NCBI GenBank assembly: GCA_019054805.1
Contig: JAHQIY010000003.1
Coordinates: 5,580,001-5,644,000, forward strand
Length of the DNA stretch: 64,000 nucleotides
Source: Brachionus manjavacas
Taxonomy: Eukaryota > Rotifera > Eurotatoria > Ploima > Brachionidae
Reading direction: 5' to 3'
Within the stretch, counting starts at the first letter, position 1. Every line of letters begins with the position of its first letter. The notes beneath the pieces are model-generated. The model searched no databases. It was not told the origin of the DNA and was given only the letters and a program-made list of their open reading frames with translations. Positions 14,317 through 25,102 of the stretch are shown here, piece after piece. The translations under genes were made by a program, and so were the position numbers.

Positions 14317-15140
14317 ATGTTTGATTGCTGCAAAAGTTTTGCGCCAGAGAAAAAGGTTAGCATCCACCAAAAATAGATACACAGTTCCGATTTCAAGACT
14401 AAATAATACTTAAGCCAGTCATTCTCGATCAAAACTTCATATTTCAGTAGAAATTTGTTTGTTTTTTTCTCTATATTGATTATTTTCTTATGCTATAAAT
14501 GTTTCACTGGGTTTACTTAAACTGCACCGGTTTTCTAAATAAAATACTCGAATTATCTTTCATTTGAGGTTCAGCTTACAAGCCGACTAAAAAATAAACA
14601 AAATATCGCTGGTCAAAGACAGCATGAAATAGGAGTTGTGTTCGGGGCTTTGTTTTTAATCGCCATAATTGTGTAAAATTGCACAAAAAGGCCATAAACC
14701 TAGTGGATTATAAAATAAATAAGGAAAAAATGATTAGGTTTGTAGAATTTTAAACCGTGATTTTTTTAATTACAATCCAAATTATTTGCTTTTAAATTGA
14801 AATTTAATTTGAGTAATTTGTGTAGGCTCGTTTATCAATTGTTTATTTTGGCTCAATCGAGCTATTTTTGGCTAATCAAGCTAAGACGAATTTAGGCCGA
14901 AAAGCTTTTCGAAATAGAATTTCCAATTTGGAAGGTGAAAGCTTTCTCGATTACGAACCGTGCCCAGACAGGAAAATGGTTTTTGATTGTTTTAATTCAA
15001 TTCGATTGTTTCCGTATTTGGAATTAGGAAAGTCTGAATTTTTTTCTATACTTGATATTAATTTTTTAGAATTTTTCAATTTGAAAAATTTGACAGAAAT
15101 AAAGGACTATGGTTCAATAATTAGAATTGATCTTACTTAA
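14317..15140 (+). CDS. predicted two-exon small protein, function unknown
   Basis: Exon 1 (14317-14355) encodes a 13-residue start, MFDCCKSFAPEKK, ending at a GTTAGC donor. The intron is 470 bp and ends in TTGTGTAG. Exon 2 (14826-15140) stays open in the matching phase 0 and gives about 117 residues in total. The exon 2 protein has ordinary composition in its first half (basic, with NLGRKAF and YEPCPDRK segments), unlike the chance Phe/Lys-rich frames nearby, and is Phe/Leu/Ile-rich towards the C-terminus. The two N-terminal cysteines could be lipidated, but that is speculation. I do not recognise a family. A different first exon, or exon 2 as part of a longer gene, cannot be excluded. Confidence 0.4.
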
Positions 15141-18100
15141 TTTTTTAAAAAGTTACTAATTCTTTATTTTGATCTAGTTATTTGAACTTAATCTCTCTTT
15201 GTGTCTTAATATCAAATGATAATCAAATTTTTTAACATTTTTTTGAATATGGTCAATTTTTTTTCCTATGAAAAAATTTCATAAGAAAATTCCGATCAGA
15301 AATCTTTTTTTTTTATTAAATAAGACGATGTGTGTATTAAATAAATCATTTTTGTATTAAAATTTTATCTTTTAAAATAATAAATTAAGAGATTTTCTCA
15401 AGTTCAAAATTTACTTCATGCTGTACAGTCGAATTATTTAATAGAAATTTTTTCTTTGTAAAAATAATTATTAGGTAATTTTTTATTGATAAAAATTTTT
15501 GAAATAATTAAAAAAGAATGAACGAGAAATTTAAATCATTAAAAAAAAAATTTTAGAATTAAAAAAATCAATTTGAATTTTTTTTTGTTATAATAAAAAG
15601 TCTTAACTAATTTAAACAGTTTTTTTTTTATTAGGAATAATTAGGCTGAGAGAAAAAAGTTTGTTCTAAACTGGTTAGATTCACCTTAAATAACAAATTT
15701 CAATTTTTTTTAATCTTATATTAAATATTAGATTTTTGAATGAGATGACTTTCCAATCTGTCTGAGAATAGTCCGAAATTGTTAAGAAATAATCCTAATT
15801 TATCTTAGATCTAACAAAAGGGAATAGTAAAATCAATCTCACAAAAAAAATTGTCTAGTCTGTTATTAAGTAATTAAAAATTTTACAATTGCCATTCTAA
15901 ATTTGATTGTCCGGAAGATATTTTAAATATTCCTTAATTTTTACAGTTCGTGTTACTTTACCTCTAAATATTTTAATAAGAGTTCAAAATGCACGAGTGT
16001 ATGTTCCAAGTGCAAATTTAAAAAAAAAATTTTCGTATATTTTCACTTTTAATTATTTTGAGTTCCTTTTTTGTTAAGATTATATATCAACATAAAAAAT
16101 AAAAGAATTTTTTAAAATTTTATTTTTGTGCTTTGGCTTAGAGCAAAATACCGAAGGCATGCGGATCTTGAAATGATTTATTATGTCCGAATTAATTAAA
16201 TCTTGAACTGATTAGAACTGATTCGGATAGTGGGTTTTTGTAGAATGTTTATTAAAATTCACAAATGGAACGTGTTTCCTGATTATAATCTTTTTAAATC
16301 GAAGGGCTCGAGCTGTTCATGGAATCGATGCGTTCTAATTAAGTCCAATATTCAGATAAGATCGCTTTGTAATTATTAACGGATTTAAAATTAATAAAAA
16401 TTTTGCCTTTTTAAATCCACTAATTATTAGTTTGCATATTTTGAGATAACAATCTCAAGATTTTCACAACTTTCAAATGTATTTTTAAGGCTTTTTTGTC
16501 TAAGTACTCTGCTTATAGTTCCATTGTTTTTAGAGCAAAACTTGTAAATTGACGGCCAATAATTATACACTTAACTTTTAAATGGACTTGATCTCTTTGT
16601 TAGAAAACTCAGCTTGAAGTGTACTCTGCCATAATTTACTGTCCAAATTACCTGCATTTTCAATTCTAAATCAATTAATATAAATAGTTTTTAATTATTT
16701 TTATAAACAGCTATAATAATTAAGTAAGCACTTGTATTTTTTGTTACATAATCTTGTCGAGTGTTCTCTCTCTTTCTCTAGAAGTCTTTAAATTCCAGAT
16801 TCAAATATGTCCTCGAAAAAAAGTAAAACAAAATTTTTCAAAAAATGATCAAATAATTGAACTCTCTATATAGAAAAATAAATTTTGTGTTGTTTATTCT
16901 CACAGATTTTTAATCTCATCCAAAGCCAAAATTTTGAAAAACAAGTTTGGAAAAAAATTTGACAGGTTTCAGTCAGTTTGGACAAAAATTACGAATCTAT
17001 TTTAAATAATTTAAGTTTACGCATAAAGAGAAAAAACAATTTAAAATTTTGGCTTCGTGACTTTTTATTTAAAACCATATACTAAAATAATAAACCATTA
17101 ATTGTTTAAAATTTGTGTAACTAAGTTTTTAATATTCCAAACAAAGTTGCCAAATATAAAAAAATAAAAGTGAGAATATATCACTTTTTAACACGTTTTA
17201 ACATGTGATAAACTATCTATAAAAAATGAATTAAACAAATTTTATTATTCATAAGCTGGTACGATAGACAAATGACAATAGATTGTGAAAAGATGTTTGA
17301 ATTTAGCTTTCACTCGATTGAGTGCCAAGCGATGTAAAAAAAATCATATGAGGGTCATTAGTTTTAAACATTGGTCAATTAATATTTAAATTCATTTAGG
17401 TATATTTAAATTTGTAATTAAAACAACACTTCAAAGTCAATTTCAAAACAAACCGGGTTGAGAGTTACATTAAAACCAATAGAGACCAGAATGTTGATTT
17501 TAAACTTTTTGACAAAATTCAAGATAACTCCGAGCCCGGATCAATTAGTCAAAAATTTTAATTAAATGAGATACGCTGGGCTAATTAAATCATATTTGGC
17601 AAAGTCAAGACAAGACCATCGAGATAACATTAGCTATCATATCCACTCGCTTGCTATCTCTATCTACTCTAATTATAAGATAAATAAAGCAGTTTTTTAA
17701 TTAATTTGTATATTGATACCTATCTATTAGATGTATCGATCTTTAGATACAAGTTTTATCTTTTTTTTCGAGTTTTAGTTTGTTTTTTACCAGATGCTTG
17801 AGTTAATATTAAAGACAGAGCTATTCGAAAAATTTGCACGCCCGGGGCCACTGAAAATCTCTGGTTAAAGGCAATCGGATCTATGCTTATTTCTCTGTCC
17901 ATTTAGAAAAATTGAAACTCAACAGACCCGGATTATTACCAAATCCGACCTAGTCAGCATTCTAATCTAGCGTAACTAAGCACAGTCTGGCACGCAGATT
18001 GCTTTAAATCCAGAAACAAAAGATTTTAATTAAAAATCTATCTTAGCGTGGCTAATTTTCACAATAACTTCAGGGCTAATAAAGTTTATTATTCAATTTT

Positions 18101-19610
18101 AGTTTGAAGTCCCACTCTGAACCGAATGGGTCAATTCTCAATTTTAAGCTTTTCATCCGCAAATTTAAGAGGTGTTTATTTTTAAATACGAATCGAAAGT
18201 TTAAACAATTTTATTCTATACAAAAAGTTAATCTGCAACTTTGTGACTCTTTTAAGGTATACAAAGATATTACTTTTTGATAATCTCTTAGAATGTTAAA
18301 ATTATTGAAAAGTTTTAAAAAAAAAATTTGAAACAGATATTGAAAATAGTCGTGAAGTTCATTTCAGATTTTTTGAAATAGCTTTACTAAGAAAAATATT
18401 TAAAAAAGACAAAATTTTATTTAGATGATTTCATTTAGTAAATTTTAAAACATGATTTCTCGATTATTTAAAGACAAAAGCTGCCATTTTTGTTTTTTGG
18501 AGCCTTGGAGTTTCTTTTTAAGCGTCCAAGCTTCGTTTGAGACACTTATTAATGATTCACTAAAAGCTGTCTTATTTTTATTCTTTATTCTAATGGTAAA
18601 CAAAAAATATTTTTAGGTTTTAAAATTAAGTCTTTACAAATATTTAAAAATAAATTTAATATAAATTTTTTCAGATTTTTATGTTGAAGAGCAAACAATT
18701 TAGTGTTTTTATAAGTGAATTAAAAATTTGATTTTAAATTTTATTTGGTCAAAGCGAAAATTTTAATAATAATAATCCTCATGCACATATTTAATGGGTT
18801 ACTTTAATTATCACTGAGCAGCCTCTGGCCGAGTAACACAATTTCTAATTGACAATTTTGCGAGATTTTTCTTTGACAAAAATTTATATCACGTTAGGTA
18901 AATATTTAACAGGTGAACGAGTCTAAGATTAAAGAAGCAGGTGGTAAAAAAATTCCAAAGCTAAGTAGTCAAGATTAAAATGGCTCATGAGCGAGTATTT
19001 AAAAATTAAATATTTGCTCGAGCATTCCAGATTTAGTCTGTAATCAGATCGTATAACATAGCGAACCGCGCTATAAATCCTCTTAAGGCTCCGTTAAGAG
19101 ATATACATGTTTATGTGTCTAGTAATGCGATACTGTTATTTATTTACAAATAAACCAAAAAGCCGCTTGTGTTTGTTTTTAAAATTGATTAAGTATATTG
19201 AGTATTGATTTTAGCACGAGTCTTTAGGTGCAAAAAGCGTTGTTAAACAAAAAAAAAACTTTTACCTGCTACTTAAATTTAAACAGTGGCTATGTATTTG
19301 AAGTGCGTGATTCTAAATGAGGAAGTGTTAAGCCTATTTGAACGTGATTGTATTAATTTTAAATCACGTTATCAATTTATCATCAAATTGACAAAAAAAA
19401 AAATTTATATTTTTTTTTAAAATAATTACTAGCGATCAATTTAGTTTAAAAAAATGTTTTTGTATTTTTTGAGTACCATCCAATTTTTATTCTTTCTTTT
19501 TTTTTAATATTTTTTTCATTAAAAAATTAATTAAATTTAACACTAGAAGCATCACAACGATAAAAATGACTCGTTTTTAGCCAAATAATCTTTGATTAAT
19601 TTTCTAACTT
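15141..19610. other. AT-rich gene-free region
   Basis: No coding exon recognised. Less AT-skewed patches lie at about 17440-18080 (including CGCCCGGGGCC near 17840) and 18780-19130. The first contains a cluster of GATA cores, listed separately. The remainder is homopolymer-rich sequence with no structure I can support. Confidence 0.5.
17607..17770. promoter_or_regulatory. cluster of GATA/TATC cores, possible enhancer
   Basis: About ten GATA or TATC cores fall within about 160 bp, on both strands and with different flanks (for example GAGATAACA, AGCTATCAT, GCTATCTCTATCTA, AAGATAAAT, TGATACC, GTATCGAT, AGATACA, TTATCTT). The uneven spacing argues against a plain microsatellite. GATA-factor binding is an inference from motif density alone, and a decayed TATC repeat is the main alternative. 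Confidence 0.25.
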
Positions 19611-20044
19611 ACAAAATTACTTCAATTAAAGAAATAAGTATCAATTGTAGGGTATTTTAAAATTTTGATGCATCAGGTAAATTTTTTTTCAATTTTAATT
19701 TAAAAAAAAATTGTTATTACATTTTAAAAGTTAAATTTGAATTAAGTTTGTAGAATTTGTAGTGTTAACTAAAGAAAAATTAAATTCTAAAATTAACCTA
19801 AAAAAAAATACAATAAATCAATATGCAAAATGTAATAACAATTTTTTTTTAAATTAAAATTGAAAAAAAATTTACCTGATGCATCAAAATTTTAAAATAC
19901 CCTACAATTGATACTTATTTCTTTAATTGAAGTAATTTTGTATTATTGATATATTGTATTTTTTTAGGTTAATTTAAGAATTTAATTTTTCTTTAGTTAG
20001 CACTACAAATTCTACAAACTTAATTCAAATTTATTTAACTTTTT
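19611..20044. repeat. interleaved inverted repeat A-B-A'-B'
   Basis: Segment A (19611-19725, 115 bp) recurs nearly identically inverted at 19827-19941. Segment B (about 19725-19826) recurs inverted at 19942-20044 with a few substitutions and small indels. The order is A, B, inverted A, inverted B, so each unit sits between the arms of the other. That is not a simple hairpin, which would read A B B' A'. The arrangement is what a slice of a tandem array of a palindromic unit would look like. The sequence is noncoding, and A holds the more distinctive core TACCTGATGCATCAAAA (read on the inverted copy). Confidence 0.8.
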
Positions 20045-20602
20045 CAAAAAAAAATCGATTCTGTGACTGAAAGAAAAGACCAAGGTTCCATTCCTACCGG
20101 CCAAGACTCAGGCAAAATTATTTTTTATACAAATAAATTAGGTAATATGATTGAAGTAAAAATAGTCAATCAACTCAATCGTGTTAATTTAATTAATTTT
20201 TTGTACCAGATTTAAAAAGTTGGTTTGTAAAAGCTAAATTTTTTAAATTTTTTTTGAATAAAAATTTTAACATTTTTACTAATAAATATTTATGAGTTGT
20301 TTGGTACTTCAAGTGTTAATAGACTTGATTCATTTTCATACGTAGCATTTCCAAAATATAAACTAGCGATAGTAATAATACAAACTCTGATATTCTAAAA
20401 CCTCATTATTTAATTTTCTTTAATTAAATTATTATTAATAATTATTATTAAATTAATAAAATATTTGGAAAAAAGACAATCGAAGTCAGATTAAATCCCA
20501 GAACCATTTTGATTAATCGTGATAATTTTTTCATAATAAAATTCAAGATTGCTTCAAATCCCCAATTAATTAATTAAAAATTGTTTTATCAAATTTTTTA
20601 GA

Positions 20603-21682
20603 ATGAATTATAAAAAAAGTCAAAAATGTGCTTGTGAAATAATAGAACGGATCGGTCCTCCGCCTTTGTTTCCGCTTCACCCGCCACCGATGCCGCCATT
20701 ACCACTCCAATTTGGAGACATATCTATATCTGATGCCAAAGCGTTCGAATCGTTCCTAAAATGCTCAAATAAACCTAAAATAAATAACCAACTAATGGCA
20801 AATAACATTCAAATGGCCAATTCTTACTATTTTATCATCACTATCATAATAGTAGTCCTAATTGTCTTTTTAATATTTTTTATTATAACCGCACTCATTA
20901 TTGTTTACATAACTCGTTTAAAATTAAAAAAATCTAATCTAAATCGATCTAAAAATTCGTCCCAGTCATCCAACAAACACGAGTCTCAGCAAACAGTCTC
21001 GGTCCTTAGTCTGACTTCGCCCTCTTTTACTCAAATATCGAACTCGCCCAATTCGACTGCCAGCTATACCAGTTCTGCCGAGGAACCCAATTTGATATTT
21101 GAACAGCCTAAAGTGGCGGCTTTAAATAGTTTTAGTAAATTACCGTTGCACGAGAACACATTCAAGCCGATCCAAATGAGCTCGTCAGTTTGTTCCGGGT
21201 CGTCAGCCTCGCCCAACAAGCAATCAATTGGCAGTGAGTCCATTGACACCAATAGAACCAGTTTCACTGTTTTGACTCAGGCTAGATCGGCCCGTGTTCA
21301 AAAGTACCCAGTGGTTTTGCAGAGTGAAAATCAGCAGCACTATTATGAGTCAATTGGAGACGTGAGTCAATTGTACTTCGATGTTGATGACCAAAATTAT
21401 AGAAAAAATATAGCTAGATGTGCTATTCCGGAAGCAATGGAAGTCAGCTGTCCAATTCAGCCAACTCTACAGGCACACTTTCCAATAACTTGTTGTTCTT
21501 GTACTTTGATGAAGTATAATCATAATTTGGGCCATTCTTGCTCTAATCCGATTCAAAATAGTCAATTTAATTTGAATTCTGTTCAGTATTGTTACGACAA
21601 TAGCCGAGAAACCGTGCCATGCAATAATCAATCGTCTTCTAATTTAAATTCTTCAAATTATTTAAAAAGTCTCCTAGTTTAA
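20603..21682 (+). CDS. single-pass membrane protein, function unknown
   Basis: 359 residues in one exon. The N-terminal ~70 residues include a proline-rich run (PPPLFPLHPPPMPPLP, about residues 19-34). A strong hydrophobic segment of about 30 residues rich in I/V/F/L (about 74-103) is followed by basic residues (RLKLKKSNLNRSK), which predicts a cytoplasmic C-terminus. The remaining ~250 residues are Ser/Asn/Gln-rich and probably disordered, with a small Cys/His patch near 290-310 (CCSCTLMKYNHNLGHSC). There is no signal peptide, so the protein would be type III or signal-anchored. A TTTTTTAG acceptor-like site ends just before the ATG, so an upstream exon could exist. An AATAAA signal lies about 90 bp after the stop. 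I do not recognise the family. Confidence 0.75.
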   Translation: MNYKKSQKCACEIIERIGPPPLFPLHPPPMPPLPLQFGDISISDAKAFESFLKCSNKPKINNQLMANNIQMANSYYFIITIIIVVLIVFLIFFIITALIIVYITRLKLKKSNLNRSKNSSQSSNKHESQQTVSVLSLTSPSFTQISNSPNSTASYTSSAEEPNLIFEQPKVAALNSFSKLPLHENTFKPIQMSSSVCSGSSASPNKQSIGSESIDTNRTSFTVLTQARSARVQKYPVVLQSENQQHYYESIGDVSQLYFDVDDQNYRKNIARCAIPEAMEVSCPIQPTLQAHFPITCCSCTLMKYNHNLGHSCSNPIQNSQFNLNSVQYCYDNSRETVPCNNQSSSNLNSSNYLKSLLV

Positions 21683-22285
21683 ATTTTTGTATGTCTTCAA
21701 ATATATGTTTTAATTGTGTTTGTTTTTATTCCATTATTTGTAATTACTTGTAAATTTAATACAAATTTATTTAAATAAAATGAATTTTTAAAAATAAAAT
21801 TATTATAATATTAAGTTTCGATTTTTTTAAGCTCAAACATTTTAGATATAAGATTAGCTTTTAATCATTCCAACATTTTGTTATCTAATACAAATAGCAA
21901 AGAAAAAATGATAAACTTTTAAATTAATGGCTTTTTATGCAAACATTTTTGAATTCAGTTTTTAGCACTGCATACAAAAAATTGTGGGAGATATTTTTCA
22001 TGAACAAAAAAAAGCTACAAACATTAAAGCCAAATTTTTAATTTTAATACCAATTTAAAACGAAATTTTAAAAATTTAAAAAAAGCCTGCTTTACTATAG
22101 AAAAAAAAATATGCTCTTTAACACCGCAATGACTTGAGCAAACTTGTGAAAGAGGGACAAAATATAATTTTTAGCCTTTTCAAAGTCAATTCATCTAATT
22201 TTTAAGAAGTTAATAGGGTTTTTTTAAAAAAAAAAAGTGAAAAATAATCAAGCCTAAAGTACATCATCATAATTACATAATAAAA
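21683..22285. other. 3' flank and noncoding spacer
   Basis: This begins with the 3' untranslated region of the membrane-protein gene, with AATAAA-type polyadenylation signals near 21775 and 21795. The rest is AT-rich DNA in which I see nothing. Confidence 0.6.
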
Positions 22286-22636
22286 TTTAATCTATTTGAA
22301 AAATTTCAGTTTTAAGGGGCATTGTGAAACTTCATACAAAATTTCCAATACAAAAAGAAAAAATTTTAATGCAAACGAAACAAAGTGAAACATTTTTTGT
22401 TTTGCCTACTGCGAAAATCTGCAAAATTGCACCCTATTTGAAAGGATTATAAATAAAACACAATTAATTGGCACGAATTTTGCCAACTCCCACAGTAGAT
22501 GAAACAAAAGTTGTTGGTGAAACAACTTTTGGCAATTAGAACCTAAGTTTAAAATTTTTTTTCATTTTGTATTGGAAGTTTTGTATGAAATTTACAATGC
22601 CCCTTGAAACTTTAATTTTTCAATTAGATTAATTTT
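22286..22636. mobile_element. foldback element, ~350 bp
   Basis: The left arm (about 22286-22366) and right arm (about 22551-22636) are inverted copies that share AAGGGGCATTGT, TTTCATACAAAA/CTTCATACAAAA and TTCCAATACAAAA in order, with about 85% identity by eye. The interior (about 185 bp) contains smaller inverted motifs around GAAACAAAAGTTGTTGGTG. No open frame and no clear target duplication. A non-autonomous DNA transposon is likely; the superfamily is unknown. Confidence 0.7.
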
Positions 22637-25102
22637 TATTTTGAAATTGTGATAATCTACTTAAGGAAATTTTACAATGTCGTTTTAAAGTAAAATTATT
22701 CTCAACTTTAGCTTACACATGAAGGATTTTAACCCGTTTGAAAAATTAAAGTCTATAAAAATGGAACAAATTAAAAGCTCATTAATAGCTTAATTTTTTA
22801 TTACTGAATAATATTTTTATTGTTTTTTTTTTGCACAAAATAAATTAAAAAATAGATAATTTCATTATAGAATTTCAAAAAATTAATTATCATCTTTGTA
22901 TGATCAGAAGTTTCAACAAAATAACCTGGGATGTACCGTGAGAAACAATCATAAACACATGTCATCGATTAATGGTTAAAATTTATCTTTTCAACAAAAG
23001 GATGACCAATTTTGGATGCACTTCGTTAACCATTATTTAATTCAAGCATTAATAGTAATAAAATAAATTATAAAATAGAAGTTTGAAGCTATGATGATGA
23101 TGATGAACCTTGGTTTATTTAATAAACACTAATTTATTTCATAAATTTTTAAAAGGTCAGTCTTAAGCTAAAATGCTTTCTCAATAAAGCTATGATATTC
23201 ATTTTTTATAAATTCAATTTTATAAAAATGAATAATAATTTTTTTTATGATTACATGAATTTTTAGTTTTCTCAACTAAATGTTATTTTTTTTCTGTTAA
23301 AAAAAGATAAAGAATTAAAATTAATCTAATTAAATCAGCATTTTAAAAATAATAAAGTTTACAGCATCAATTAATTTTATTTCTAATTTAAAATGAAATC
23401 TTTAAAAATTTCGAATCAAATAATGATTTCCGGTCTAAGAACATGACCTACTTCCAAAAAATTAAAGAAAACAAATTTTCAAAATTTATCTTCGAAACCA
23501 AAAGCTATTTAAGATTATATGAAGTTCAATGATAAAATTATATTTATTAAAGAAATTGTTTTAATCAAGATAAAAAAAGCCATTTTAAAAATCAAAAAAT
23601 TCAAATAAAAACAAAAATTTGATTTTGATTGACAACAAATCTTTATTTTTCTTTTAAAAATTAGGATGTTTTTTTTTGATTAATGCTTAAATAATATTGA
23701 TGAAAAAAATTTTTAATTAAAAAATTTTAGCTTTATTGTTTAAGCAATTCCTAGATGCGCTCATTTAGTTTTTATTTATCTTTTCTTTTTGATATTGACT
23801 TAAAATGCAAATTATTCACTTAAAAATAAAATTAATACTTTTTACAAAGATGAGCAAATGAATATTAATTTAGATAATTTGTTGATTTAATTTCTTAAAA
23901 AAAACCTTAATTCACGGTCACGATTTGGCCAGAATATTTCGGTGATTTTCAAACTTTTACTGGATTATCCGAGATTATTTTTCAAGGATATTTTTATTCA
24001 AACAAATGCGCTGTTTACTTTTTCAGATAAGATATTCACAAATTTAATTAAACTTAAGTCTTCAATTTACTTTAAGTCGGATTTTTAAATTTAACTGTTT
24101 CAAAAATTAATATTTGTTTGGATTAATTGGCAATATTCAACCCATATCTTAGCCTTGAGGTCGATTGAACTACTAGTTAATTCGGCCTAAGTATTTTGTT
24201 TAGTTTGTAAATTAGCCGAAACGGATGCTGAAATCATTTAATAAAATATATATTGATATAAACATGTTCTAAATAAAAATAGATAATTATTTTTTTGTTG
24301 TTTGCGCCAAGAACCTGTGGTCATCTTTCACAATTGAATCCATTTGTATATTTTTTTCCTTAGCATATACAGACAAAGATCTAAAAAGAAAAAAAACTCT
24401 ATAGTCTTTGAAAATATTTCACGCTGATTATTTGTTTTATGCTAATGATTGTAGTCTGGAATTTGGTAAATATTGGCATTGTAACGAAAAATTCCAATGG
24501 TTCTAAACTTTATTTTACAAAATCTATTTGCCTTATTAACTTTATTTAATCCGATTATGGATTTTTTTGGAAAATATTTGAAAATTCCGAAAAACTTTTA
24601 TTATCCCTTTCTCTCTTAGTAAATCTCGTACTAAAAACAACTAAATAAAATAAAATGATAAAATTATTTGAACAAAATATTTTATATTTGTTCTTTCATA
24701 TTTCTAATATTTTGAAATAAAAGAGCATTTTGAAACGAAAAACGAAATTTTGAAAAAAAATTAATAATTTTGAATTAGTTTTTTTACTGTAACTTTTTAA
24801 TTTAATAAAAATAATTTTAAATATATGCTACTCCAAGCAAAGCATTTGGGAGACGAAAATCTGTAGTAATTCATTAATGGTAGCATTTAGCTAGTTTGAC
24901 AGCCTTAAGCTGCCGGAACTCGAGAACGCTTAACAAATTCTCTAATTTCAGAACAAACTAACGTAAAACTGGCAATAATATAAATGACAAATGTTTATTT
25001 TATCATCAAGGGAAGTCATTAGTCATATGTTATCAAGTCATTCTTCATTAGGCCTTTTTTTAAAAATAATTATGGAAATAGAGGGGTTGTGAAGTTCGTT
25101 TC
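22637..25102. other. AT-rich noncoding region
   Basis: No coding exons recognised on either strand. A small inverted motif pair (TTAATGGTTAA near 22970 and TTAACCATTA near 23028) and an ATG/GAT trinucleotide run near 23093 are the only visible structure. Confidence 0.5.
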
